Assembly (NCBI GenBank): GCA_040382055.1 | Contig: JBEIGE010000005.1 | Location: 62,001 to 126,000 of the forward strand | Source of the DNA: JBEIGE01 sp040382055 | Lineage (GTDB): Bacteria; Pseudomonadota; Gammaproteobacteria; Burkholderiales; Burkholderiaceae_C | Length of the DNA stretch: 64,000 bases | Reading direction: 5' to 3' | Part shown: piece after piece, positions 8,889 to 16,615 of the stretch | Layout: each line of letters begins with the position of its first letter | Position numbering within the stretch: position 1 is the first letter of the stretch | Notes under the pieces: model-generated | The model's database searches: none | What the model was told of the DNA's origin: nothing | The model's input: only the letters and a program-made list of their open reading frames with translations | Translations under genes and position numbers: made by a program

Positions 8889-10387
8889 AAGTTCTCTACG
8901 TTTGCGCGGAGCTGTTCCCGCTGCTCAAGACCGGGGGATTGGCTGACGTGAGTGCGGCCTTGCCGCAGGCTCTGCGACAGGTCGGCTGCGATGTGCGCAT
9001 CCTCCTGCCGGGTTTTCCGGCAATCCTCGCGGCTGTCCGTCACCCTGATTTATCTCCTGGCGATCTGCCTGGCCAGGCCGCTTTGAGCCTGCCTGCGGGT
9101 GCCGGACCCTTGAGCGCAGACATGGCGGTGCGGATTATTCGCGCTGAATTGCCGGATACGGCAATGCCCTGCTATGTGCTGGATGCACCGGCTTGCTTTG
9201 ACAGACCAGGCAACCCCTACCTGGATGCTTCAGGACAGCCCTGGCCAGACAACGCCGCGCGTTTTGCCCTGCTGAGTTGGGCCGCAGCTAGTCTGGGGCG
9301 CGGGCTCGATACGCTGTGGCAGCCCGATATCCTGCACTGCCACGACTGGCACACCGGCTTGGCACCTCTTTACTTGAGCCAACATCGGGGTGCTGACACC
9401 AGCCCTGCGGCCTCTGTATTCACCATTCACAATCTGGCTTACCAGGGGGTTTTCCCGGCTGAGGTTTTTGCTTCGCTCGGCCTGGCAGATCACCTCTTTG
9501 GCATTGACGGTGTGGAGTATCACGGGCAGGTCTCGTTCATGAAAGCCGGTCTGCAGTTTGCTGACCGCATCACCACGGTCAGCCCGACTTACGCACGTGA
9601 AATTCTCACTCCTGAGCAGGGTTTTGGTCTGGACGGGGTGTTGCAGGCACGCTCAGCGGTGCTGTCGGGAATTTTGAATGGCGTGGACTATGCGGTCTGG
9701 AGCCCGGCCCACGATGCGGTGCTGGCGCAGACCTTTGACTGGCGTTCTATAGGGCGAAAAAAGAACGCCAGGAAACAATTGCAGGCGCTCCTGGGTCTCA
9801 AGTCCGACCCCGACGCCCTGGTGTTGGGGGTGGTCAGCCGGCTGACCGAGCAAAAAGGCCTGCACCTGGTGGCAGAAGTGCTGGATGATGCGCTTGGGTT
9901 GGGTGCGCAATTGGCCTTGATTGGTGGCGGTGACCCCGGGATCGAACAGGCCTTTGTGGAAGCTGCCAACAAGTACCCCGGTCAGGTCTCGGTCAAGATC
10001 GGTTACGACGAAAACCTGGCGCACAGCATCATTGCCGGATCAGACGTGATCCTGGTGCCTTCCCGCTTCGAGCCCTGCGGCCTGACGCAGCTCTACGGCT
10101 TGCGCTACGGCACCTTGCCCCTGGTTCACCGGGTTGGCGGACTGGCGGACACGGTGGTTGATGTATCCCCGGCAACCCTGGAGGACGGCAGCGCCTGCGG
10201 TTTTGTGTTTGACGACTTCTCGGCGCAAGGCTTGCTGGCTGCCTTGATGCGCGCCCATGATCTGCATGCCCGGACGGAAGTCTGGAAAACCGTGCAGAAA
10301 AATGCCATGAAATTACGCTTTGACTGGCAGGTAGCGGCTGCGCAGTATCTGGCGCTGTACCGGTCTCTGAAACCCCAGGCGTTTTAG
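8885..10387 (+). CDS. glgA: Glycogen synthase (ADP-glucose type)
   Basis: 500 residues, a GT5 family glycosyltransferase with two Rossmann domains. The ADP-glucose-binding KTGGL motif sits near residue 15 (LFPLLKTGGLADVSAALP). The C-terminal half has the retaining-transferase motif SRFEPCGLTQLYGLRYG and the nearby HRVGGLADTVVD. It extends alpha-1,4 glucan chains using the ADP-glucose made by GlgC. Its start overlaps glgC by four bases, and a 68-base spacer follows before glgP. This spacing supports one transcription unit running from glgB to glgP. Confidence 0.96.
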   Translation: MKVLYVCAELFPLLKTGGLADVSAALPQALRQVGCDVRILLPGFPAILAAVRHPDLSPGDLPGQAALSLPAGAGPLSADMAVRIIRAELPDTAMPCYVLDAPACFDRPGNPYLDASGQPWPDNAARFALLSWAAASLGRGLDTLWQPDILHCHDWHTGLAPLYLSQHRGADTSPAASVFTIHNLAYQGVFPAEVFASLGLADHLFGIDGVEYHGQVSFMKAGLQFADRITTVSPTYAREILTPEQGFGLDGVLQARSAVLSGILNGVDYAVWSPAHDAVLAQTFDWRSIGRKKNARKQLQALLGLKSDPDALVLGVVSRLTEQKGLHLVAEVLDDALGLGAQLALIGGGDPGIEQAFVEAANKYPGQVSVKIGYDENLAHSIIAGSDVILVPSRFEPCGLTQLYGLRYGTLPLVHRVGGLADTVVDVSPATLEDGSACGFVFDDFSAQGLLAALMRAHDLHARTEVWKTVQKNAMKLRFDWQVAAAQYLALYRSLKPQAF

Positions 10388-10455
10388 CTTGCGCACGAAA
10401 ATTGCTTGTGTTCCCCTGACCGGCTTCTCCTCACAATTTCTGACGATTGAGCACC

Positions 10456-12906
10456 ATGTTTTACGAAAACCTAGCTGACAATGTCCAACCCCTTGACAGC
10501 GTTGAAGCCATCCGCAGCTCCATTGCCAATCACCTGATTTATTCCATAGGCAAAGACCCGCGTTCTGCCAGCCAGCGCGACTGGATGTTTGCCGTTTTCC
10601 GTACCGTTCGTGACCGCGTCATGAACCCCTGGCGCGAAACCCTCAAGCGCGCCCAGGACCAGGATTCAAAACGGGTGTATTACCTCTCAATGGAATTTCT
10701 CACAGGCCGTGCGCTGGTCAATGCCATGCTCGCTACCGACGTGTATGACGCCGTCAAACAGGCTTGTGAGCAACTGGGGGCTGATTTTGATGCCCTGATT
10801 GAAGTCGAGCCCGATGCTGCCTTGGGCAACGGTGGCCCGGGCCGTCTGGCGGCCTGCTTTCTGGATTCGATTGCCACGGTCGGGCTGCCCGGCATTGGGT
10901 ATGGCATTCGCTATGACTATGGCATGTTCAGCCAGCGCATTGTGGATGGTCGTCAGATTGAAGAGCCCGACTATTGGCTGGTCAATGGCAACCCCTGGGA
11001 GTTCATGCGGCCGGAGCTGAGTTACACCGTGCACTTCGGCGGTCGTCTGGTGACCGAGGGCGACACGGTGAAGTGGGTTGATACGGATCAGGTGATTGCC
11101 ACGGCCTATGACAATGGCATTCCGGGCTATGGCATGTCCAGTGTCACCACCATGCGGCTGTGGTCCGCGCGGGCCAGTGAGGGTATCAATCTGGAAGCCT
11201 TTAACCGCGGCGATTACATGCGCGCGGTAGAAGCCAAAAACAATTCCGAAAATGTATCGCGGGTGCTTTATCCAGACGACAGTTCCGAACACGGCAAAGA
11301 ATTGCGGCTGCGGCAGGAGTATTTTTTCGTCAGCGCTTCCATGCAGGATATCTTGCGTCGCTATTTGCGCAACCACGACAACTTTGACCTGCTGGCCGAC
11401 AAGGTTGCCGTGCACCTGAACGACACCCATCCGGCGCTGGCTGTGCCCGAACTGATGCGCTTGCTGCTGGACGAGCAAGGCCTGAGCTGGGACCAGGCCT
11501 GGTCGCTGTGCACCCGCATTTTTTCTTACACCAACCACACCCTCATGGTTGAGGCGCTGGAGACCTGGCCGGTGGAGATGATTGGACGTTTGCTGCCCCG
11601 TCACCTGCGGATTATTTTTGACATCAACGCCCGTTTTCTGGCCGGGGTACATGCCCGTTTCCCGGGCGATCATTCCCTGCTGCGCCGGGTTTCCCTGATC
11701 GACGAGCGGGGCGGCAGGCGCGTTCGCATGGCTTTCATGTCGGTGCTGGCCAGCCACAAGGTCAATGGTGTATCGGCCCTGCACAGCGATCTGATGGTGC
11801 AGACCATCTTTGCCGACTTTGCCACCTTGTTCCCGGAGCGTTTTTGCAACAAGACCAACGGCATCACGCCCCGGCGCTGGTTGGCCCAGGCAAACCGGCC
11901 CCTGTCAGCCTTGATTGACAGCCGGATCGGACGTACCTGGCGGCGTCATCTCGATGAGCTGTCGCAGCTGCGCCCTCTGGCGAGCGAGTCGGACTTCAAC
12001 CACGCGTTCAGATTGGCCAAACAACAAAACAAGCAGCGTCTGATCGAATCCATGGCCCCGCTGTTTCCCGGGATTCACTTTGATCCTGACAGCCTGTTTG
12101 ACGTTCAGGTCAAACGCATGCATGAGTACAAGCGCCAGCTTCTCAATGTGCTGCATGTGGTGACCCGCTACCACCGCATACTTGCCCAACCGCAGGCCAA
12201 CTGGGTGCCCCGTACCGTCATTTTTGCGGGCAAAGCGGCATCAGCCTATTACATGGCCAAACTGGTGATTCGCCTGATCAACGATGTTGCCCGCGTGATC
12301 AATTCCGACCCCAGCGTGGGCAACCGGCTCAAGGTGGTGTTCCTCCCCAACTACCGGGTGTCCATGGCCGAGATCGTGATTCCTGCAGCCGACCTGTCGG
12401 AGCAAATTTCAACTGCCGGCACCGAGGCATCTGGCACCGGCAACATGAAGTTCGCCCTCAACGGCGCGCTCACCATTGGCACCTGGGATGGTGCCAACAT
12501 CGAGATCGCCCAGCAGGTGGGTGATGACAATATTTTTATCTTCGGCAACCGAACCCAGCAGGTGGAAGCCCTGCGGGCCAGCGGCTACCAGCCGCGGCGC
12601 TACTACGACAATAATTTTGAATTGCGACACACCATAGACCGTTTGGCAGATGGCGCTTTTTCACCCGACGAACCCAACCGCTATGCCGATGTGGTGCGTT
12701 CGCTGCTGGAGACGGATTACTACCTGTTGCTGGCAGATTACGCCGACTACGTAGCCACGCAGGACAGGGTGGATGAGCTCTATCGCCAGCCCAGCGAATG
12801 GACCCGCAAATGCATCCTCAATGTTGCTGGCATGGGCATGTTTTCTTCAGATCGCACCATCACCGAATATGCCCAGGACATCTGGGGCGTCAAACCCCTG
12901 CGCTGA
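10456..12906 (+). CDS. glgP: Glycogen/alpha-glucan phosphorylase
   Basis: About 816 residues, a GT35 phosphorylase of normal length. The pyridoxal-phosphate lysine lies in TEASGTGNMKFALNGALTIG, and the EFLTGRALVNAMLATDVY stretch near the N-terminus is also typical. The enzyme releases glucose-1-phosphate from non-reducing ends of glycogen. The open frame begins with TTG at 10447; the ATG nine bases on (MFYENLADN) is the more likely start. It is the last gene of the cluster and ends one base before the stop of the convergent pfp gene, so read-through in either direction would produce antisense RNA. MalP is an alternative name, but cluster context supports GlgP. Confidence 0.94.
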   Translation: MFYENLADNVQPLDSVEAIRSSIANHLIYSIGKDPRSASQRDWMFAVFRTVRDRVMNPWRETLKRAQDQDSKRVYYLSMEFLTGRALVNAMLATDVYDAVKQACEQLGADFDALIEVEPDAALGNGGPGRLAACFLDSIATVGLPGIGYGIRYDYGMFSQRIVDGRQIEEPDYWLVNGNPWEFMRPELSYTVHFGGRLVTEGDTVKWVDTDQVIATAYDNGIPGYGMSSVTTMRLWSARASEGINLEAFNRGDYMRAVEAKNNSENVSRVLYPDDSSEHGKELRLRQEYFFVSASMQDILRRYLRNHDNFDLLADKVAVHLNDTHPALAVPELMRLLLDEQGLSWDQAWSLCTRIFSYTNHTLMVEALETWPVEMIGRLLPRHLRIIFDINARFLAGVHARFPGDHSLLRRVSLIDERGGRRVRMAFMSVLASHKVNGVSALHSDLMVQTIFADFATLFPERFCNKTNGITPRRWLAQANRPLSALIDSRIGRTWRRHLDELSQLRPLASESDFNHAFRLAKQQNKQRLIESMAPLFPGIHFDPDSLFDVQVKRMHEYKRQLLNVLHVVTRYHRILAQPQANWVPRTVIFAGKAASAYYMAKLVIRLINDVARVINSDPSVGNRLKVVFLPNYRVSMAEIVIPAADLSEQISTAGTEASGTGNMKFALNGALTIGTWDGANIEIAQQVGDDNIFIFGNRTQQVEALRASGYQPRRYYDNNFELRHTIDRLADGAFSPDEPNRYADVVRSLLETDYYLLLADYADYVATQDRVDELYRQPSEWTRKCILNVAGMGMFSSDRTITEYAQDIWGVKPLR

Positions 12907-12907
12907 A

Positions 12908-14122
12908 CTATGTGTGCAGGATTTTGGCTACCGGGTTGTGGCGTAGCCGGAAGGCGTCTGGCATGCCGGATCCCAGCAAAGGCTTGAGGTACAAGCGAAA
13001 GGCATCGGTCACGTCGGTGCCACTGGCCGTGATGAATTCGTCTTCCATGGTGCGGGTTTTGCCAGCCACGGACTCCAGGGGCACTAAGTCGTAGTCCACT
13101 GCGTAAACGCCGGTGCGCTTGATCGCCACCGAGCCATTGCGCTGGCCCCACATGGCAAATTGAACCGCTTTTTCGCCGACCTCACGGGCCTCTCGCTGAT
13201 CGACATCGGACACGCAGCCCATGAAAGAGCGCTGCAAATACCCGAAGGTGTCACCGCGCACCCGTTTGATGCCCAGTTTGGCTTTGATTTCTTCGCACAG
13301 CAAATCTGCCAGCGCGCCGTTGCCAGACAACTGCACATTGCCGTGCGCATCGTGTTCCAGCTCTTTGGCAAGCAGACTGAGTATGGGTGCACCGCTGGCG
13401 TCATGAATGCCCTCGGATACGGCAATCACGCAGCGTCCGAAGCGGTCGTAGGTGGCTTTGACATCGCGCAAAAAATCCTCGATGACAAAAGTCCGCTCAG
13501 GCAGGTAAATCAGGTGCGGGCCATCGTCGGGGAATTTCTTGCCCAGCGCGGAGGCCGCTGTCAGGAAACCGGCATGGCGACCCATGACCACGCCGACATA
13601 AACACCGGGTAGCGCCGCATTGTCGAGGTTCGCACCGGCAAAAGCCTGAGCCACAAACCGGGCTGCGGAAGGATAGCCGGGCGTGTGGTCGTTGCCGACC
13701 AGATCGTTGTCTATGGTTTTGGGAATATGCATGCACCGCAAGGGGTAGCCCGCTTTTTCGGCTTCCAGGCTGACGATGCGCACCGTGTCTGAAGAGTCGT
13801 TGCCACCGATGTAGAAAAAATGCCCAATTTGGTGCGCCTGCAGCACCTTGAAAATCTCCTGGCAGTACTTGAGGTCTGGTTTGTCGCGGGTGGAGCCCAA
13901 TGCCGACGAGGGTGTGCTGGCTACCAGCTCCAGGTTGTGGTGGGTTTCCTGGGTCAGGTCGACAAAGTCCTCATTGACAATGCCGCGCACGCCGTGCAGT
14001 GCACCGTAAATGCGGTCGATCGAGGCAAATCGCCGGGCTTCCATGGCCACGCCAACCAGGGACTGGTTGATCACAGCAGTCGGACCGCCCCCTTGGGCAA
14101 CCAGTATTTTTCCAGAAGACAT
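12908..14122 (-). CDS. pfp: PPi-dependent 6-phosphofructokinase
   Basis: 404 residues. The nucleotide-fold motif is VAQGGGPTAVINQSL at the N-terminus. Two positions mark the phosphoryl donor. The donor loop reads YIGGNDSSDT, with Asp where ATP enzymes have Gly. The substrate loop reads PKTIDND, with Lys where ATP enzymes have Gly (PGTIDND). Both are established signs of pyrophosphate use. VVMGRHAGFLTA is also present. The enzyme interconverts fructose-6-phosphate and fructose-1,6-bisphosphate using PPi/Pi and can run in both directions. It sits with glk downstream on the same strand and beside the glycogen cluster. ATP use is unlikely on residue grounds but was not tested. Confidence 0.9.
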   Translation of the reverse strand: MSSGKILVAQGGGPTAVINQSLVGVAMEARRFASIDRIYGALHGVRGIVNEDFVDLTQETHHNLELVASTPSSALGSTRDKPDLKYCQEIFKVLQAHQIGHFFYIGGNDSSDTVRIVSLEAEKAGYPLRCMHIPKTIDNDLVGNDHTPGYPSAARFVAQAFAGANLDNAALPGVYVGVVMGRHAGFLTAASALGKKFPDDGPHLIYLPERTFVIEDFLRDVKATYDRFGRCVIAVSEGIHDASGAPILSLLAKELEHDAHGNVQLSGNGALADLLCEEIKAKLGIKRVRGDTFGYLQRSFMGCVSDVDQREAREVGEKAVQFAMWGQRNGSVAIKRTGVYAVDYDLVPLESVAGKTRTMEDEFITASGTDVTDAFRLYLKPLLGSGMPDAFRLRHNPVAKILHT

Positions 14123-14174
14123 CGCGCAGTTCCTCGGCGTTATGGGTTATTGAATGGGTGTGCTTACTGTAACC

Positions 14175-14210
14175 AAGCTTGTGGCAAGCAAACGTGAGGC
14201 AAACAAGCTT
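14175..14210. promoter_or_regulatory. Inverted repeat upstream of pfp
   Basis: Eight-base arms, AAGCTTGT and ACAAGCTT, flank a 20-base centre that contains two imperfect GGCAA-type repeats. The element lies 53-88 bases upstream of the pfp start, in the 148-base gap between pfp and glk. The position suits a regulator site. It could instead be the end of the pfp leader's upstream region or a chance palindrome around two HindIII-type hexamers. Confidence 0.35.
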
Positions 14211-14270
14211 TCACTGCTTGTGATGCATGCAATTTGAAGGCCAGCAATGGTACTTGCCTGACCATGCCCG

Positions 14271-15260
14271 TCAGGCCAGGTGATGATCGATCGCAATCGA
14301 CGCGCCGATGAGGGCGGGTGATACCTTGGCTTGAATCACCCGGGTGGGAATGGCATTCAAGTAGTCGCGGTAACGGCCTTTGCTGATAAAGCGTTCACGA
14401 AAAGTAGAGCGTTCGATTTCTGCAAGGGCTCTGGGGACTATGCCGCCGCCCACGAAAACGCCGCCAAGTGCCCCCAGCGTGAGCGCAAGGTTTCCCGCCA
14501 CGCTGCCCAGAAAAGCGAAGAAAAGCCCAAGAGCCAGCGTGCAGGACGGCTGGGTTGCTGCCTGGGCATGCGCCATGACCGCCGCTGCAGACAAAACCTG
14601 TGCGGGTTGGCCGTGCACCTCACACACCGCTTCATAAAGCGCAACCAGTCCGGGGCCGGACAATGCCCGCTCCGCCGAGGCATGACCATAACGTTGCTTG
14701 AGCCATTCGATCACGGCCTGCTCAAGCGGGTTGTCTGCACTGAGCGTGACATGGCCGCCCTCTCCGCTGATGGGCAGCCAGCGGCCGTGGCTGCCATTGG
14801 GCAGCAAGCCGGAGACACCCAGGCCGGTACCCGGACCAATGACAGCCATCGGAGCCGAAACAACTGCGGTGCCAGTGCCGATGGGGTAGAGGTCGGTTTC
14901 TGACAAGGTCGGCAACGACAAAGCCAGGGCCGTGAAGTCGTTCACAAACACCAGGTGCCTGACGTCGAGCGCCTGCTTCATGGCAGCAATTGAAAACGCC
15001 CAGTCATGGTTCACCATCTGCACCCGGTCTCCCGGAATTTGCGTTGCAATGCCTATCCCTATGGCTTTGGGCTGGGGCTTGTTGTTCAACTGCAAATAAT
15101 GTTCGATGGACAGCAGCAATGAGTCATGCTGGCTGCACGGGTAGCAGGCGACCTCGGTGGGTGGAGCTGTCGCGTGGGTTTGCCAGGCATAACGTGCGTT
15201 GGTCGCACCGATGTCGCCCAGCAGGCGCGGAAAAGTGTCGTTGTTGGCGCACGGTGTCAT
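14271..15260 (-). CDS. glk: Glucokinase (ROK-independent, E. coli Glk type)
   Basis: About 329 residues. The N-terminal phosphate-binding motif PRLLGDIGATNARYAW is characteristic of the Glk (COG0837) family. VIGPGTGLGVSGL near residue 135 and the sugar-binding region ISGEGGHVTLSA follow. It phosphorylates glucose with ATP in the cytoplasm and so captures glucose released during glucan turnover. The frame opens with TTG at 15269; the ATG at 15260 (MTPCANND) is more likely. It lies downstream of pfp's region on the same strand, with a 148-base gap, so it probably has its own promoter in the short stretch shared with the glycine-zipper gene. Confidence 0.92.
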   Translation of the reverse strand: MTPCANNDTFPRLLGDIGATNARYAWQTHATAPPTEVACYPCSQHDSLLLSIEHYLQLNNKPQPKAIGIGIATQIPGDRVQMVNHDWAFSIAAMKQALDVRHLVFVNDFTALALSLPTLSETDLYPIGTGTAVVSAPMAVIGPGTGLGVSGLLPNGSHGRWLPISGEGGHVTLSADNPLEQAVIEWLKQRYGHASAERALSGPGLVALYEAVCEVHGQPAQVLSAAAVMAHAQAATQPSCTLALGLFFAFLGSVAGNLALTLGALGGVFVGGGIVPRALAEIERSTFRERFISKGRYRDYLNAIPTRVIQAKVSPALIGASIAIDHHLA

Positions 15261-15281
15261 GTGCGCCAAGTGTAGGGTGAA

Positions 15282-15992
15282 TTACCGGCGGTGACCATGC
15301 CACGGACCCTGTCCGTGATGGCGGTAACCCCCTGGATAGCCGCCCCAATAGCCTATACCCATGCCCACACCAAGGCCCAAGGCAAGGGGGGCGTAGTAGG
15401 GGCGGGCGTAGTAGACGGGATAGGTGGGTTGGGCAATGATGACGGGTGCAATGGCAGGCGATGGTTGGGTATAAATGTATTGAGGCTGAACCATGCCTGC
15501 ATTGGGGTTGGACGGCACGGCATTGACCCCGATGGGTGACACCTGTACCGGGATGGTTGGGCCGGGGTCATTGGGCATTTGCACCGAATAGCGCTGGCCT
15601 GCAAACTCATAGACCACGTTGTAAGCCGTCACGCGGTTTTCCATGAAGTTTTGCGTGCTGCAGCGCTGAATGTTCTGAACTCTGGGCTCGGGGTCACCCT
15701 CGATGCGATCGCCTATGACGGCACCGCCCAGAGCGCCAATAACCGTAGCCGCCCCGCGACCCGGGCCGCGCGCGGAAGAATTTCCCAATGCCCCGCCGGC
15801 AATGGCACCGATAGCTGCTCCAACGCCTGATTTGTGCCCTTGCACTTCAACCTGATCAGAGGTGCAGACTTGTCGGGGTACCGCGACTTGCTGCATCACG
15901 GGCGTGGATGACAGCACGACACCAGTATCCTGAGCCAGGGTAAACCCTGATGTCATACAGATCAGGGTCAGGAGTAAAAGTTTTTTCATCAT
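15282..15992 (-). CDS. Glycine-zipper (17 kDa antigen-like) envelope protein
   Basis: About 236 residues, starting MMKKLLLLTLICMTSGFTLAQ, a clear Sec signal peptide cleaved after LAQ or nearby. A glycine-zipper two-transmembrane segment (GAAIGAIAGGALGNSS, then GALGGAVIGDRIEG) lies around residues 55-95. An MENRVTAYNVVYEFAGQRY module typical of 17 kDa surface-antigen-like proteins comes next. The C-terminus is rich in Pro, Tyr and Gly (residues ~165-236). There is no lipobox Cys at the cleavage site, so it is probably periplasmic or inserted in the outer membrane. The long open frame upstream of the MM start reads through the divergent promoter and is not coding. Function unknown. Confidence 0.75.
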   Translation of the reverse strand: MMKKLLLLTLICMTSGFTLAQDTGVVLSSTPVMQQVAVPRQVCTSDQVEVQGHKSGVGAAIGAIAGGALGNSSARGPGRGAATVIGALGGAVIGDRIEGDPEPRVQNIQRCSTQNFMENRVTAYNVVYEFAGQRYSVQMPNDPGPTIPVQVSPIGVNAVPSNPNAGMVQPQYIYTQPSPAIAPVIIAQPTYPVYYARPYYAPLALGLGVGMGIGYWGGYPGGYRHHGQGPWHGHRR

Positions 15993-16071
15993 GACCCAAC
16001 AACGTTTGTGGGCATCAAGCCGATGACACGGGAAAACTTTGTTACAAAACAAGCTATGCCAAAATGTCCTT

Positions 16072-16512
16072 ATGTCTAAAACCTTTCTGACTTTCCTTCT
16101 GGCCTTGGGTGCTTTGAATTGCGCCTGGGGGGCAGACACCACACCATCAGCTCCTGAGGATAGTGAAATCAAAAAAGCACAAGCCCTCATTGCCAGGAAA
16201 GATTGGTCCTCTGCCATGCCCGTGCTTGAGGCCTACGTGAAAGCCAACCCCAAAAGCGCCGATGGCTTTAACCTGTTGGGTTACAGCTACCGCAATCTGA
16301 AGAAATACGATGAGTCCCTGGTGGCTTACAAGCAAGCCCTGACACTGGACCCCAAACACCGGGGCGCTCACGAGTACATCGGCATTGCCTACGTTCAAAT
16401 GGGCCAGATGGACAAAGCCCGGGATCACCTGGCTCAACTCAACAAAATCTGCACTTTTTCCTGCGAAGAGTACCGGGATTTGAAGAAGGCGATTGAAGCT
16501 GCACCAAAGTAG
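16072..16512 (+). CDS. Secreted TPR-repeat protein
   Basis: About 146 residues. A signal peptide (MSKTFLTFLLALGALNCAWG) is followed by two to three tetratricopeptide repeats (DGFNLLGYSYRNLKKYDESL, then GAHEYIGIAYVQMGQMDKAR, residues ~60-125). A short Cys-containing tail (CTFSCEEYRDLKKAIE) ends the protein. Such small periplasmic TPR proteins act as protein-protein adaptors. The partner is unknown here. It is divergent from the glycine-zipper gene across an 80-base AT-richer spacer that probably holds both promoters. It converges on the histidine kinase gene 103 bases downstream. I start it at 16072 because the signal peptide begins there. Confidence 0.75.
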   Translation: MSKTFLTFLLALGALNCAWGADTTPSAPEDSEIKKAQALIARKDWSSAMPVLEAYVKANPKSADGFNLLGYSYRNLKKYDESLVAYKQALTLDPKHRGAHEYIGIAYVQMGQMDKARDHLAQLNKICTFSCEEYRDLKKAIEAAPK

Positions 16513-16615
16513 TGGTGGTGAAAACAATCCAACGATTGAATCCAGCGCTGGCCAACCCACTGCAGGCCATGTCGGAAGATGCCGCCTGCAACAAAGATTG
16601 ATAACCGTTGGCTCG

